Notes: generated by a model from the sequence alone, not told the origin. A stretch of DNA of 64,000 nt from Fibrobacterota bacterium (GCA_028287505.1 JAQBPN010000001.1:62001-126000), one strand, 5' to 3'. Positions 50,039 through 59,928 are shown, counted from the stretch's first letter. Numbers and translations: made by a program.

Positions 50039-51241
50039 ATGTTCCCTTTCACGTTTCCCGCTATGACCAAGCCCGGCTCCGCCGCGGGATTCGCGGTGCT
50101 GGCGCTGACCGGCATCCTCGGCATCGCTTCTCCCCGGGCCGAAGAGATCAAGCCGGCCACCGCCATGCCCAAAACCATCGCCCCGGGCAGGCTGGGGCAT
50201 GCCACCTTCGCCGGCGGCTGTTTCTGGTGCATGGAGTCCCCGTTCTTCAAGATCGCCGGAGTCATCGACGTGTTGCCCGGATACAGCGGCGGCGAAACGG
50301 CCAATCCTTCCTATGAAGACGTGAGCAGCGGAACCACCGGGCATGCCGAGTCCGTCGACATCACTTATGATCCGTCCAAGGCGAGTTACTCCACCTTGCT
50401 GGAGGCCTATTGGCGGTCGCTGGACCCGACCGACGCGGGAGGGCAATTCGCGGACCGGGGAACGCAATACCGCCCCGCCATCTTCTACCGCAACGCCGAG
50501 CAAAAACGCCTGGCGGAGGAAAGCAAGGCCCGCCTGGCCGCGAGCAAGAAGTACCTTAAGCCCATCGTGGTGGAGATTACGGCTTTCAAGGCTTTCTACG
50601 TGGCGGAGGAGGAGCACCGGCATTACGCCAAGCGGAACCCCGTCCGTTACCACGCCTATCGCGCCGGATCCGGCCGCGAAGGCTTTATCGCGAAAAACTA
50701 CGGCATCGACCTTCCGGAAGCGCCCGTCATTCCGGTGAACAGGGACAACGACGGAGTAGAGGAGGCGACCGCCATGGCACCGGAACCGAAATACGTGAAA
50801 CCCGCGGACAACGATTTGAAAATCACCCTGACCTCGGAACAATACAAGGTGACCCAGCAATGCGGCACGGAAAAGCCGTTCGACAATGCCTACTGGGACA
50901 ATCACAAGGAAGGCCTGTACGTGGACGTGGTGACCGGGGAACCGCTCTTCAGCTCCAAGGACAAGTTCAACAGCGGCACCGGCTGGCCCAGCTTCACGCG
51001 GCCCCTCGATCCCGGCCACGTCAAGAAGGCGACGGACGAGAGCCACGGCATGCAGCGCGACGAGGTCCGCAGCAAAATCGGGGATTCCCATCTGGGCCAC
51101 GTCTTCACCGATGGCCCCGCTCCCACCGGCCTGCGCTATTGCATCAACTCCGCCTCGCTGAAATTCATCCCCAAGGAGAACCTGGCAAAAGAAGGCTACG
51201 GCGAATACGCCAAACTCTTCGAAGGCGTGGCCAAGCACTAG
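50039..51241 (+). CDS. msrAB: Exported bifunctional methionine sulfoxide reductase MsrA-MsrB, copy 2
   Basis: The 400-residue paralog of the upstream fusion has its own signal sequence ([20 protein letters not shown]) and the same order: MsrA motif [10 protein letters not shown] (Cys61, Cys64), then MsrB with catalytic Cys368 in RYCINSAS. Unlike copy 1 it has Cys275 in [11 protein letters not shown], a position used as resolving cysteine in some MsrB enzymes. ATG 50039 with GGAG seven bases upstream is the start. Identity with copy 1 is high through both domains, so the pair arose by tandem duplication. A strong terminator follows. Confidence 0.92.
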   Translation: MFPFTFPAMTKPGSAAGFAVLALTGILGIASPRAEEIKPATAMPKTIAPGRLGHATFAGGCFWCMESPFFKIAGVIDVLPGYSGGETANPSYEDVSSGTTGHAESVDITYDPSKASYSTLLEAYWRSLDPTDAGGQFADRGTQYRPAIFYRNAEQKRLAEESKARLAASKKYLKPIVVEITAFKAFYVAEEEHRHYAKRNPVRYHAYRAGSGREGFIAKNYGIDLPEAPVIPVNRDNDGVEEATAMAPEPKYVKPADNDLKITLTSEQYKVTQQCGTEKPFDNAYWDNHKEGLYVDVVTGEPLFSSKDKFNSGTGWPSFTRPLDPGHVKKATDESHGMQRDEVRSKIGDSHLGHVFTDGPAPTGLRYCINSASLKFIPKENLAKEGYGEYAKLFEGVAKH

Positions 51242-51272
51242 CCGCAAAATCCTTTTCCGGCTTTTTCTCCCA

Positions 51273-51296
51273 ACGGTCCGGAAACGGACCGTTTTT
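51273..51296 (+). terminator. Intrinsic terminator after the msrAB pair
   Basis: ACGGTCCG (51273-51280) and CGGACCGT (51285-51292) form a perfect stem with GAAA loop, followed by a T run (51292-51296). Confidence 0.92.
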
Positions 51297-51471
51297 CATG
51301 GTCTGAATCGCAATCGGTCAAAATGTTACCGGCCGGAATCCCTCAGCATCGGATCCACACTTCTTTCCGGTACCTCAGATTGGGAAACCAGAGCTAATTT
51401 CTCTATAGCCATTCTGGCATGCGGATTGCGGTTCAAGAAAGACGCACAAGCCGTCAATCAAGGAGTCTGAT

Positions 51472-51993
51472 ATGAAGTTCTTTTTGCGCTGCCTTTCCTT
51501 GACTGTGGTCTGCCTGGTTCCAGGCTGCCGGCTTTTCGGACCCGAGTCAAATCCCGAACCCTCGTCCATCTATCATTTCCAGGGTATTCTCGGCGATCTT
51601 CCATTCGTGGAGACGAGGAGCGACACCGTGGCCTGTTACCAAGGCGCAACTTTCCACAATAACACGGTTTTTTGCGACGCACCCGGAATGCCGAACCAAT
51701 ATCCCTCCGCGGGTCCGATTGTCAAAACCCAAATCATCACCACCGGATATTACTTGCTGGAATGGAAACGGCCCGTAACGGACGAAACCTGGATACTGCG
51801 CCTCGGCCCCAATAAAGACTATCTCACGGAAGTAAGTGGTTTCCAACCCACTTCCGTACAAATGGGCCGGGAAATACGTTGGAAACTGAGCGGCACAGCT
51901 CCGGACTATGCGGACTTCGCGGAAGCCAAGACGGAAATGGACAAAGAGACATTCTTCATCGAATTGATACGGGTCGGCACCTTGGAGAAGTGA
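51472..51993 (+). CDS. Small lipoprotein of unknown function
   Basis: The 173-residue product has a lipoprotein signal with lipobox LVPGC (Cys19). The body is beta-rich and contains two further cysteines (VACYQG and VFCDAPG) about a dozen residues apart that may form a disulfide. AGGAG lies seven bases before the ATG, and an AT-containing promoter-like region precedes it. I recognise no family. It stands alone between the msrAB terminator and mfd. Confidence 0.7.
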   Translation: MKFFLRCLSLTVVCLVPGCRLFGPESNPEPSSIYHFQGILGDLPFVETRSDTVACYQGATFHNNTVFCDAPGMPNQYPSAGPIVKTQIITTGYYLLEWKRPVTDETWILRLGPNKDYLTEVSGFQPTSVQMGREIRWKLSGTAPDYADFAEAKTEMDKETFFIELIRVGTLEK

Positions 51994-52079
51994 ACCAATC
52001 ATGGACCGCCTTTCTCCATACGTGGAACGATTGGCGTTTCCAATTACCTTCAGCCCGGGTTTTTTTACCTTAATATGGC

Positions 52080-55000
52080 TTGAACACCCGGACTTCCAAA
52101 ACCCACGCCCCCTTTCCCCTTGAACAACTCTTCCAGGAAGAGGCGTTTCCCGCGTTGGCGGGTTTGCGGTTCCAGAAGGAGAATCCCCTCTATGTGGCCG
52201 GCGTGGCCGGCTCGGCGGTGTCCGCTCTGGTGGCCCGGCAATTCCTGGACTCGAAGGGCAATATGCTGTACCTTGCCCCGGACGCCAAGACGGCGGAACT
52301 GGTGGCCGAGGATCTGGAATCCTGGCTGGGCGAGGAACAGGTGCTCCTCTTCCCGGGCCTCGACCTTAAGCCCTACGAATGGCGCAAGCCTTTCGGCCAC
52401 GTGCTGGAACAGCGCCTGGGCTGCTTCGAGGCCCTTTACAAGAAGAAACGATCCGTGCTGGTCACGGCCCTGCCCACCTTCCTGACGCGCCTTTCCAGTC
52501 CGGACTCCCTCCACCTGGAGATCCTGAACCTGGCCAAGGGCCAGACCTTGAACATGGAGGATTTCCGCGACGCCGTGTTGCACATGGGTTTCACGGAAGA
52601 AGCCGTGGTGCAGGACATCGGCGAATTCTCCGTGCGCGGCGAAATCATCGACATCTACCCCTACCTGCTGGAAAACCCCGTCCGCATCGTCCTCTTCGGG
52701 GATGAGATCGAATCGGTCAAGGAGTTCGACATCTTCACCCAGCGCTCGGTGAAGGACATCCCGTCCGTGGACGTCTTTCCCCTGGATGAATGCTGCTTCA
52801 GCCACAAGGATCTGGAAGCGGGGATGGAAAAGCATCTCGACCGCTTCGTGGGGGAAGGCTCCTTCGAGGCCGAGCACCATCGCCTGTTGGTGAAGCGCAA
52901 CCTGGACGGCATCCACTGGCAGAAGGCTTTTTTCAAGGACCTGAACTACTCGCTGCTGGATTTCCTGGGCCCGGACACCCGCGTGGTAGTGGGAGACGAG
53001 GACAATCTCAAGGCGGGAGTGGAACGGCTTTGGAGCGCGGCGCAAGAGGGCTACAACGAAGCCTTGACCGCGGAAAAATGGGTGGCCAGGCCGGATGAAC
53101 TGTTCTTCTCCAAGCCCGATCTGGACAGGATGCTGTCGGATCGGCCCAGCTTGCGCATGGGGCGCCTGAGTTGGGAAGGCGCGGGCTGCCGCACCCTGGA
53201 CATGCAGGAACAAGGCCGGGGCGGAGGCGGGCTGGCCCAGGTGGAGCACGTTTTCGCGGAACTGGATCTGGAAGGCCTGCGCGTCTACCTGCTCTCGCCC
53301 AACGAAGGCCAGGCCGAACGCCTCCGCAAGCTGACCGCGGAATATCCCATCGCCGGCATCGCGGTGGGCCATCTCGCCTGCGGCTTCATTTCCCGGGACG
53401 ATGGCGTGGCCGTCTTCACGGACCATCAGATCTTCAACCGCTTCAGCCGCAAGATCAAGCGCAAGAAGCAAAAGGGCGGCGGCGTCGCCATCCAGAACTT
53501 CGAAGCCCTGTCCCGCGGCGACTATGTGGTCCACGAGGATTACGGCATCGGCCGCTTCGTGGGCGTGAAACGCATCAAGACCCGGCCCCCGGCGACGGGC
53601 GGCCCTGAAGCTCCCATACCCGCGGAAATCCAGGTCGACTGCATCCTTTTGGATTTCCAGGGATCCGACAAGCTCGCATTGCCCGTCACCGATCTCAGCA
53701 AGCTGGAGAAGTATTCCTCCGAGGAAGGGCATGTGCCCGTGCTGTCCAAGCTGGGCGGCAAGACCTGGGAGAACCAGAAGGAAAAGGCCAAGAAGTCCAT
53801 TGTCAAGTTGGCGAAGGATCTCATCGAACTGTACGCCAAGCGTTCGGTGATGGTGGGCTATTCCTTCAGCGCGGACACGCCCCTGCAGAAGGAGTTCGAA
53901 GAAGCCTTCGAATTCGACCTCACTCCCGATCAGGCCAAGGCGGTGGCGGACGAGAAGGCGGACATGGAGAGGCCCAAGCCCATGGACCGGCTAATCTGCG
54001 GCGACGTGGGCTTCGGCAAGACGGAGGTGGCCATGCGCGCCGCCTTCAAGGCCGTGCTGGACAAGAAACAGGTCTGCATCCTGGCCCCGACCACCATCCT
54101 GGCCGCCCAGCATTATGCCAGCTTCATGGACCGCTTCGGCAATTGGCCCGTGCGCATAGACTATTTGAACCGGTTCAAGGGCCCCAAGGAGCAGAAGGAA
54201 ACCATCGAGGCCCTGGGCCGCGGCGAAGTGGATCTGATCATCGGAACCCATCGCCTCATATCCAAGGACGTGGTCTTCAAGGATCTGGGCCTGATGATCA
54301 TCGACGAGGAGCAGAAATTCGGCGTCAAGCAGAAGGAGCGTCTCAAGGAGATGCGCACCCACGTGGACGTGCTCTCCATGTCGGCCACGCCCATCCCCCG
54401 CACGCTCAACATGTCCCTGGTGGGCGCGCGCGACCTGTCCATCATCGCCACCCCGCCCCGCAACCGCCTGCCCATCGATACGCGCGTCATCTACCACGAT
54501 CCGAAGATCATCCGCGACGCCGTCGAAATGGAACTGGCGCGCGGCGGCCAGGTGTTCTACGTGCACAACCGGGTCATGGATCTGCCCGAAGTCACTACCT
54601 TCATCGAGGGCCTGGTGCCGCATGCCCGCGTGGGCATGGCCCACGGCCAGATGGACGAGGTGGCCCTGGAGCAGGTGATGGCGGCCTTCGTGAACCGCGA
54701 GTACGACATCCTGGTGGCCACGGGCATCATCGAATCCGGCCTGGACATCTCCAACGCCAATACCATCATCATCAACCGCGCCGATCTGTTCGGCCTGTCC
54801 CAGCTCTACCAGCTGCGCGGCCGCGTGGGCCGCTCCGCCACCAAAGCCTATTGCTTCCTGATCTCGCCGGACGCCAACCGCTTTTCCGACGAAGCCAAGA
54901 AGCGCCTGTATTCCCTGGAGAAGTTCACGGACCTGGGTTCGGGTTTCCAGATCGCCATGCGGGATCTGGAAATCCGCGGAGCGGGCAACATCCTGGGCCT

Positions 55001-55550
55001 GGAGCAAAGCGGGCACATCGCCGCCGTCGGCTTCGAGACCTACCATCGCATGTTGCGCGAGACGGTCAAGGAGATGCAGGGGGCCAAGGTGCTGCCCAAT
55101 CTCAATCCGGAAATCGAGTTCCCGGAGGATGCATTCATTCCGGAGGAGTACGTCGAAGACGGCCTGCAGCGCGTGGCCCTGTACCAGAAACTGGCGCGGT
55201 GCACGGAGACCGGGCAAATCGACGAAGTGGGCCGGGAACTGCTGGATCGGTTCGGGCAACTGCCGCCTTCCGTGCAGGTCCTGCTCGACAGCATGACCGC
55301 GCGGGTGGCCGCCCAGCGCTTGGGCTTCCAGAAGGTGTTGCTCCAGGGCAATCTGCTCAACCTGCAATACGCGGAAATGCTGGTGCCGGAAAAGGAGGAG
55401 CTCGGAGTCCTGGTGTCGAAGTTCAAGCGCCCGATGCGCATCCTGTATGCCAAGCCCTTGCAGATGCTGGTGGAATTGAATCCGCCCCGCAAGGGCGATA
55501 CCCATGCCGCCATCTCCCAGGCGGCGCAGATCCTGCGCGATCTGCTGTAG
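52080..55550 (+). CDS. mfd: Transcription-repair coupling factor Mfd
   Basis: Mfd releases RNA polymerase stalled at DNA damage and recruits UvrA. The 1156-residue length is standard. An N-terminal UvrB-like region (SGSAVSALVARQ-type start, GLDLKPYEW) comes first, then the RNA polymerase-interacting CarD-like domain (SRGDYVVHEDYGIGRFVGVK, about 475-500), and RecG-like helicase lobes with Walker A GDVGFGKTEVA (about 640), DEEQ box and QLRGRVGRS. The C-terminal D7 domain follows. The only in-frame start near the expected N-terminus is TTG 52080, without a clear ribosome site; an ATG-GCT-TGA mini-frame overlaps it. Confidence 0.96.
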   Translation: MNTRTSKTHAPFPLEQLFQEEAFPALAGLRFQKENPLYVAGVAGSAVSALVARQFLDSKGNMLYLAPDAKTAELVAEDLESWLGEEQVLLFPGLDLKPYEWRKPFGHVLEQRLGCFEALYKKKRSVLVTALPTFLTRLSSPDSLHLEILNLAKGQTLNMEDFRDAVLHMGFTEEAVVQDIGEFSVRGEIIDIYPYLLENPVRIVLFGDEIESVKEFDIFTQRSVKDIPSVDVFPLDECCFSHKDLEAGMEKHLDRFVGEGSFEAEHHRLLVKRNLDGIHWQKAFFKDLNYSLLDFLGPDTRVVVGDEDNLKAGVERLWSAAQEGYNEALTAEKWVARPDELFFSKPDLDRMLSDRPSLRMGRLSWEGAGCRTLDMQEQGRGGGGLAQVEHVFAELDLEGLRVYLLSPNEGQAERLRKLTAEYPIAGIAVGHLACGFISRDDGVAVFTDHQIFNRFSRKIKRKKQKGGGVAIQNFEALSRGDYVVHEDYGIGRFVGVKRIKTRPPATGGPEAPIPAEIQVDCILLDFQGSDKLALPVTDLSKLEKYSSEEGHVPVLSKLGGKTWENQKEKAKKSIVKLAKDLIELYAKRSVMVGYSFSADTPLQKEFEEAFEFDLTPDQAKAVADEKADMERPKPMDRLICGDVGFGKTEVAMRAAFKAVLDKKQVCILAPTTILAAQHYASFMDRFGNWPVRIDYLNRFKGPKEQKETIEALGRGEVDLIIGTHRLISKDVVFKDLGLMIIDEEQKFGVKQKERLKEMRTHVDVLSMSATPIPRTLNMSLVGARDLSIIATPPRNRLPIDTRVIYHDPKIIRDAVEMELARGGQVFYVHNRVMDLPEVTTFIEGLVPHARVGMAHGQMDEVALEQVMAAFVNREYDILVATGIIESGLDISNANTIIINRADLFGLSQLYQLRGRVGRSATKAYCFLISPDANRFSDEAKKRLYSLEKFTDLGSGFQIAMRDLEIRGAGNILGLEQSGHIAAVGFETYHRMLRETVKEMQGAKVLPNLNPEIEFPEDAFIPEEYVEDGLQRVALYQKLARCTETGQIDEVGRELLDRFGQLPPSVQVLLDSMTARVAAQRLGFQKVLLQGNLLNLQYAEMLVPEKEELGVLVSKFKRPMRILYAKPLQMLVELNPPRKGDTHAAISQAAQILRDLL

Positions 55551-55688
55551 CCGAGATCCACCTCCCATATGGGGTCAAAGGGGGATTGCGCCAATCATCC
55601 CGGAATCCCCCGGGAAATGTGTCAAAAGAGTGTTTTTTGCTATATATACTCCCTGGCCCGGCTCCAACGGTCAGGAACCCTTTTCGGT

Positions 55689-57050
55689 ATGAAGATCAAT
55701 TCCCAGGCATCCACGCGGCGGCCGGCCAGACCGGCCTGGGCCGCTTCGATCACGGCATTCTGCCTCTCTCTGGCCTTCGTCGCCTGCAAGAAGGAACCGG
55801 TCAAAGCCACCGTCCTGGCCCAGGTGGGCACTTCCACCCTGACCCTGGAAGACCTCCGCGAAAGCTTCCCCGCCGAGTTCGAGCAGCTTATCCGCCGGGA
55901 ACAGTACCTGGATTTCATCAAACGATGGATGGACGACGAAGTGGTCTACCAGGAGGCCCTGAAAGCCAAAGTGGAGAACGATCCGGTGGTGGGCCGCAAG
56001 CTGGAAAAACTCCGCCGCAAACTGCTCATCGAAGAGTTCCTGTCCCGGGAAAACGCCTCCGAGGTTTTCGAACCCGATGAAATGGCGATGAACCAGTACT
56101 ATGAAATGCACAAAGAAGAGTTCCGCCGCAAGGTTCCGGAAGTCAAGTTCGCGCAAATCCGCGTGCAGACCAACAAGCAGGCCGCTGACCTGAGATACAA
56201 GGTCAACCGCGGGGATTTCCTGACGGTGGCCGCGGCGAATTCCCTGGACCCGGTCCCGGAATCCTACGCCTCCATCTCGTTCAAGAAGCAGACCGAGTTC
56301 CCGCCCTGCCTGTCCCAGGACATCGCCGGCGCCGGTATCGGCGCGGTTACCTTGCCGGTGGCCTGCCCGGACGGATTCTACCTGGTCAAGGTCCTGGAGC
56401 GCCAGGAAGCCGGCAGCCTCATCCCCTTTCCGGAAGCCAAAGAGGAAATCAGCGGAATCCTGGTGATGGAACGCAAGGACAAGCTGATGGACGGCCGCAT
56501 CGCCAAATACAAGGAAGGCATGTCCTTCAGCTACAACCTGGACCAGATCCCCGGCCTGGCGGAATCCACGAAAGGTTCCGAGGCGCCGGCGGCTCCGGAA
56601 CCGGCAGTCGCCGAACCGGCCCATCCCGTCGCCATCCAGCCCGCACCCGCCGCGCCCGCCGCACCGGCCGCGCGTCCTCCCGTAAAACCCAAGGTTTACG
56701 CGCCCGCCGCCGCTCCCTCGGCCGCCGTGGCCCCCGTTACGGCCCAGCCCGCCGCGACCGCGCCGGCAATGGGCGCGTCCTCCGCGGGCGCACCCGTGCA
56801 AACCGTCCCCGGCCAGACAGCCCCCGCGGATCCCCGTCTGCCCCGCGAGCCATGGCAGGACAAACAGGATGCCGTGTCTGCAAAGCCCAAGTATCCCGCC
56901 CGCAAGCGGGGAATCAGACGACCGGCGGATTCCTCGGACACCCACGCGGCGGCGCCCAAGCCGGCCGCGGAAACGACCCAAGAGCCATCGGGCCAGAAAC
57001 CCGATGCGGAAGAGAACAGCAATGCGCAAACTCCCGTTGAAACACCTTAA
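55689..57050 (+). CDS. PpiC-type peptidyl-prolyl isomerase lipoprotein with Ala/Pro-rich tail
   Basis: This 453-residue lipoprotein (lipobox AFVAC, near residue 32) has a SurA/PrsA-like N-terminal helical domain (LEDLRESFPAEFEQLIRREQ and DEVVYQEALKAKVENDP). A parvulin-like region follows (VKFAQIRVQTNKQAADLRYK to DGFYLVKVLERQEAG), then about 150 residues of low-complexity Ala/Pro/Lys sequence ending in an acidic stretch. It probably assists folding or targeting of outer-membrane or secreted proteins; the tail may reach across the periplasm. The annotated ATG leaves out 40 codons that do not look coding. Its 3' end overlaps the SurA-like gene by 29 bases. Confidence 0.78.
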   Translation: MKINSQASTRRPARPAWAASITAFCLSLAFVACKKEPVKATVLAQVGTSTLTLEDLRESFPAEFEQLIRREQYLDFIKRWMDDEVVYQEALKAKVENDPVVGRKLEKLRRKLLIEEFLSRENASEVFEPDEMAMNQYYEMHKEEFRRKVPEVKFAQIRVQTNKQAADLRYKVNRGDFLTVAAANSLDPVPESYASISFKKQTEFPPCLSQDIAGAGIGAVTLPVACPDGFYLVKVLERQEAGSLIPFPEAKEEISGILVMERKDKLMDGRIAKYKEGMSFSYNLDQIPGLAESTKGSEAPAAPEPAVAEPAHPVAIQPAPAAPAAPAARPPVKPKVYAPAAAPSAAVAPVTAQPAATAPAMGASSAGAPVQTVPGQTAPADPRLPREPWQDKQDAVSAKPKYPARKRGIRRPADSSDTHAAAPKPAAETTQEPSGQKPDAEENSNAQTPVETP

Positions 57051-58401
57051 GCGGATCGCCTTCGGCGCGCTTCTCGCCGCGCCCGCCTTCGCCTCGCGTC
57101 AACCCTATGACGGCATCGTCGCCTCCGTGGACGATCAGATCATCATGCTCTCGGAACTCGAAGAGCTGCGCATGGTCTCGGCGGAGCAGCAGCCGGGCAT
57201 GAACCGGATGCCCGCGGATCAGCAGCGCCAGGAAATCCTCAACCGCCTCATCGACGATAAGGTGGTATTGGTCAAAGCCAAGCAGGACACCACCATCAAG
57301 GTCTCGGAAAAGGACATCGCTCCCCGCGTGGAGGACGCCATCTCCCATTACGTGGAACAACAGGGCGGCGAGAAGAAGTTCGAGACCCTGCTGAAGCAGA
57401 CCAATGGAATGAACCTGGCCCAATTCCGCGCCCGCCTGTCCCAGCAATATCTGGATCAATCCTACCGCCAGAAGCTGCAGTTCAAATACGTCGGCGATCA
57501 CGAGCCGTCCAATCAGCAGATCCGCGAGTTCTACGAGAGATACAAGGACAGCCTCCCCCTGCAGCAGAACAGCCTGCGGTTGTCCCATATCCAGGTCAAG
57601 ATCAAGCCGGGCGCGGCCCTGGAGAAGGCCGCATTCCTGAAGGCCGACTCGCTCACCAAGCGGCTGGACAAGGGCGAAGCCTTCGCGGACCTGGCCAAGA
57701 AATATTCCGACGACTATTCCGGCAAAGAGGGCGGCGACATCGGCTATACCAAGCGCGGCACCCTGGATCCGGATTACGAGCGCGCGGCCTTTTCCCTGGA
57801 AGCGGGCGATTACACCAAAGTCCCGGTGCGGTCCCGCTTCGGTTACCATCTCATCAAGGTCACCGGCAAAAAGGACAATGAAATCCGCACGTCCCACATC
57901 CTGGTGCGCCTGACTCCGGAAGCCTCCGACAGCGCGCGCACCATCGCGTTCATGGACTCCTTGCGGACCGTCTCCCTCAAGCAGAAGAACTTCCCCGCCC
58001 TGGCCACGCGCTTTTCGGAGGACAAGAAAACCCTCGATCACGGCGGCAGCCTGGGCTGGTTCACGCGCGACAAACTGGATCCCCGCTATCTCCAGGCGGT
58101 GGACAGCCTCAGCGTGGGCGGCGTGAGCCCCCCCATCGTCATCGGCGACAGCTACCACATCTTCCGCCTGGACGGCCAGTCTCCGGAACGGAAAATGACC
58201 GTGGACGAGGATTGGACCGAGATCAGCCAGATCGCCCGCAATTATTTCATGAGCCAGAAACTTTCCACCTTCATCAAGAAGTGGCGCGAGACCGTCCATA
58301 TCGAGAACCGCCTGGCGCAGTTCAAGAACCTGCCCGCCACGGCCGAGGGCTTCGAAGAAGGCGGTTCCGGCGAAGCCGGTCCCCAGCCCGCGCCGAACTG
58401 A
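57022..58401 (+). CDS. SurA-like periplasmic peptidyl-prolyl isomerase
   Basis: The 459-residue protein has a signal peptide (about LKRIAFGALLAAPAFA), a SurA N-terminal chaperone domain (VDDQIIMLSELEELRMVSAE and ILNRLIDDKVVLVKAKQD), and two parvulin domains. These are seen as LRLSHIQVKIKPG with YSDDYSGKEGGDIGYTKRG and as IRTSHILVRLTPE with FSEDKKTLDHGGSLGWFTRD. It should escort outer-membrane proteins through the periplasm. ATG 57022 lies inside the end of the preceding lipoprotein gene, so the two are translationally coupled. A methyltransferase gene follows after 14 bp. Confidence 0.87.
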   Translation: MRKLPLKHLKRIAFGALLAAPAFASRQPYDGIVASVDDQIIMLSELEELRMVSAEQQPGMNRMPADQQRQEILNRLIDDKVVLVKAKQDTTIKVSEKDIAPRVEDAISHYVEQQGGEKKFETLLKQTNGMNLAQFRARLSQQYLDQSYRQKLQFKYVGDHEPSNQQIREFYERYKDSLPLQQNSLRLSHIQVKIKPGAALEKAAFLKADSLTKRLDKGEAFADLAKKYSDDYSGKEGGDIGYTKRGTLDPDYERAAFSLEAGDYTKVPVRSRFGYHLIKVTGKKDNEIRTSHILVRLTPEASDSARTIAFMDSLRTVSLKQKNFPALATRFSEDKKTLDHGGSLGWFTRDKLDPRYLQAVDSLSVGGVSPPIVIGDSYHIFRLDGQSPERKMTVDEDWTEISQIARNYFMSQKLSTFIKKWRETVHIENRLAQFKNLPATAEGFEEGGSGEAGPQPAPN

Positions 58402-58415
58402 GCGGCGAGCGCCTG

Positions 58416-59162
58416 ATGCGGGACGAAACCTCTTACCGGACAATCGCTCCCTACTATGATTACATCATGGCCCATGTGGACTATGATGCCTGGGGCCGCT
58501 ACCTGGCCCGCCTCTGGAAAAAGCACGGCATGGACCCCGTCGGCATCCTGGAATTGGGCGCGGGGACCTGCCCGTTCGCGCGCCGGGACGTATTCCCGCC
58601 CAAGGCCAGGGTGGTCTACTCCGACCTCTCCCCCTTCATGCTCACGCAAGCCCCCGTCCTCACTCCGGACTGCCGCGTGGCCGCCAACGCCCTGTCCCTT
58701 CCCTTCAAGGGTCCCTTCGACCTATGCCTGATGGTCTACGATGCCATCAACTACCTGATGCAGGAAGAGGACGTATCCCTGTGCTTCAAGGAATCCCTGC
58801 GCGTGCTTGCGCCGGGGGGGCTGTTCATCTTCGACGTGACCACGGAAGCCAATTCGAAAAAACATTTCCATCACGCCGTGGATTACGGCGAGATGGAAGG
58901 CTGCACCTATTTCCGGGAAAGCCACTTCGACCGCGAAGCGCGCCTGCAGGGCAACGATTTCGTTTTCTTCGTGGAGGGCCGGGAAGGCAATTGGCGCAAG
59001 GTCAAGGAAAGCCACCAGCAGCGCATCTACAAGATCGACCGCCTCAAGGCCCTCGCGAAAAAGGCCGGATACAAAGTCGAAGGCCTGTTCGAAGGATTCA
59101 CCTTCCGCCCCGGCAAGGAAGGCTCCGAGCGCGTGCATTTCGTCCTCAGGAAGCCGGCGTGA
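58416..59162 (+). CDS. Class I SAM-dependent methyltransferase
   Basis: A 248-residue methyltransferase with ILELGAGTCPFARRDVFP as the SAM-binding motif, VVYSDLSPFMLTQA as the second, and SLRVLAPGGLFIFDVTTEAN as the post motif; LCLMVYDAINYLMQEEDV matches a subset of small-molecule methyltransferases. ATG 58416 is taken as start; the longer frame runs through the SurA-like gene. Its stop codon overlaps the GTG start of ftsE (GTGA), a coupling that suggests related timing rather than related chemistry. The substrate is unknown. Confidence 0.83.
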   Translation: MRDETSYRTIAPYYDYIMAHVDYDAWGRYLARLWKKHGMDPVGILELGAGTCPFARRDVFPPKARVVYSDLSPFMLTQAPVLTPDCRVAANALSLPFKGPFDLCLMVYDAINYLMQEEDVSLCFKESLRVLAPGGLFIFDVTTEANSKKHFHHAVDYGEMEGCTYFRESHFDREARLQGNDFVFFVEGREGNWRKVKESHQQRIYKIDRLKALAKKAGYKVEGLFEGFTFRPGKEGSERVHFVLRKPA

Positions 59163-59839
59163 TTTCCTTCATCCACGTTTCCAAGAAGTACGAGAAAGAC
59201 TGGAAGGCCCTGCAGGACGTGCATTTCCGCCTGGACCGCGGAGAGTTCGTCTTTCTCACCGGACCCAGCGGCGCCGGCAAGACCACGATCCTGAAATTGA
59301 TTTACATGGATGAGCGGCCCGACATCGGCGAGGTGCTGATTTCCTTCAACAAGGATCTCGCATATCGTTCCGCCGAGACCTCGCTTTCCAAGATCCAGTT
59401 GCTGCGGCGGCGGCTGGGCATCGTGTTCCAGGACTTCAAGCTCCTGCCGGACCGGAACGTCTTCGAGAACGTGGCCTTCGCCCTGCGGGTCGCCGGATAC
59501 TCCAGCAAGCGCATCAAACACCGCGTGTACGAAGTACTCACCCTGACGGGGATCTCCCACAAGGCCAAGAACCTGCCCCACCAACTGTCGGGCGGAGAGC
59601 AACAGCGCGTGTCCATCGCAAGGGCCATGGCCAACGAACCTTACATCGTACTGGCCGATGAGCCGACGGGAAACCTGGATCCTCAAACTTCCAAGGAAAT
59701 CGTCAAAATCTTCCAAAACATCAATGCCTCCGGGACCGCGGTCCTGATGGCCACCCATGATTACGGCCTGATCAACAGCCTTCCCTACCGGCGTCTCCTC
59801 CTGAATCGCGGTTCCCTGGTCAATCGCGACTTCATCTGA
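59159..59839 (+). CDS. ftsE: Cell-division ATP-binding protein FtsE
   Basis: FtsE is the ATPase of the FtsEX complex, which controls septal peptidoglycan hydrolases. The 226-residue product has Walker A GPSGAGKTT, a Q-loop FQDFKLLPDRNVFENV, the signature LSGGEQQR, Walker B VLADEPTGNLDP and the switch histidine in MATHDYG. The FtsE-type opening ISFIHVSKKYEKDWKALQDV supports this name over LolD. The start is GTG 59159, overlapping the preceding stop. The ftsX gene normally follows directly but is absent here; the next gene encodes a YbjQ-domain protein. Confidence 0.86.
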   Translation: MISFIHVSKKYEKDWKALQDVHFRLDRGEFVFLTGPSGAGKTTILKLIYMDERPDIGEVLISFNKDLAYRSAETSLSKIQLLRRRLGIVFQDFKLLPDRNVFENVAFALRVAGYSSKRIKHRVYEVLTLTGISHKAKNLPHQLSGGEQQRVSIARAMANEPYIVLADEPTGNLDPQTSKEIVKIFQNINASGTAVLMATHDYGLINSLPYRRLLLNRGSLVNRDFI

Positions 59840-59928
59840 CCTTTCCCGTCCTTCCGTTTTCCGGAATAAATTTCTGGTCAAATCGCCCCATCCGGCCCCT
59901 ACAATGGAAACAGAAAAAGGACAGGTCC

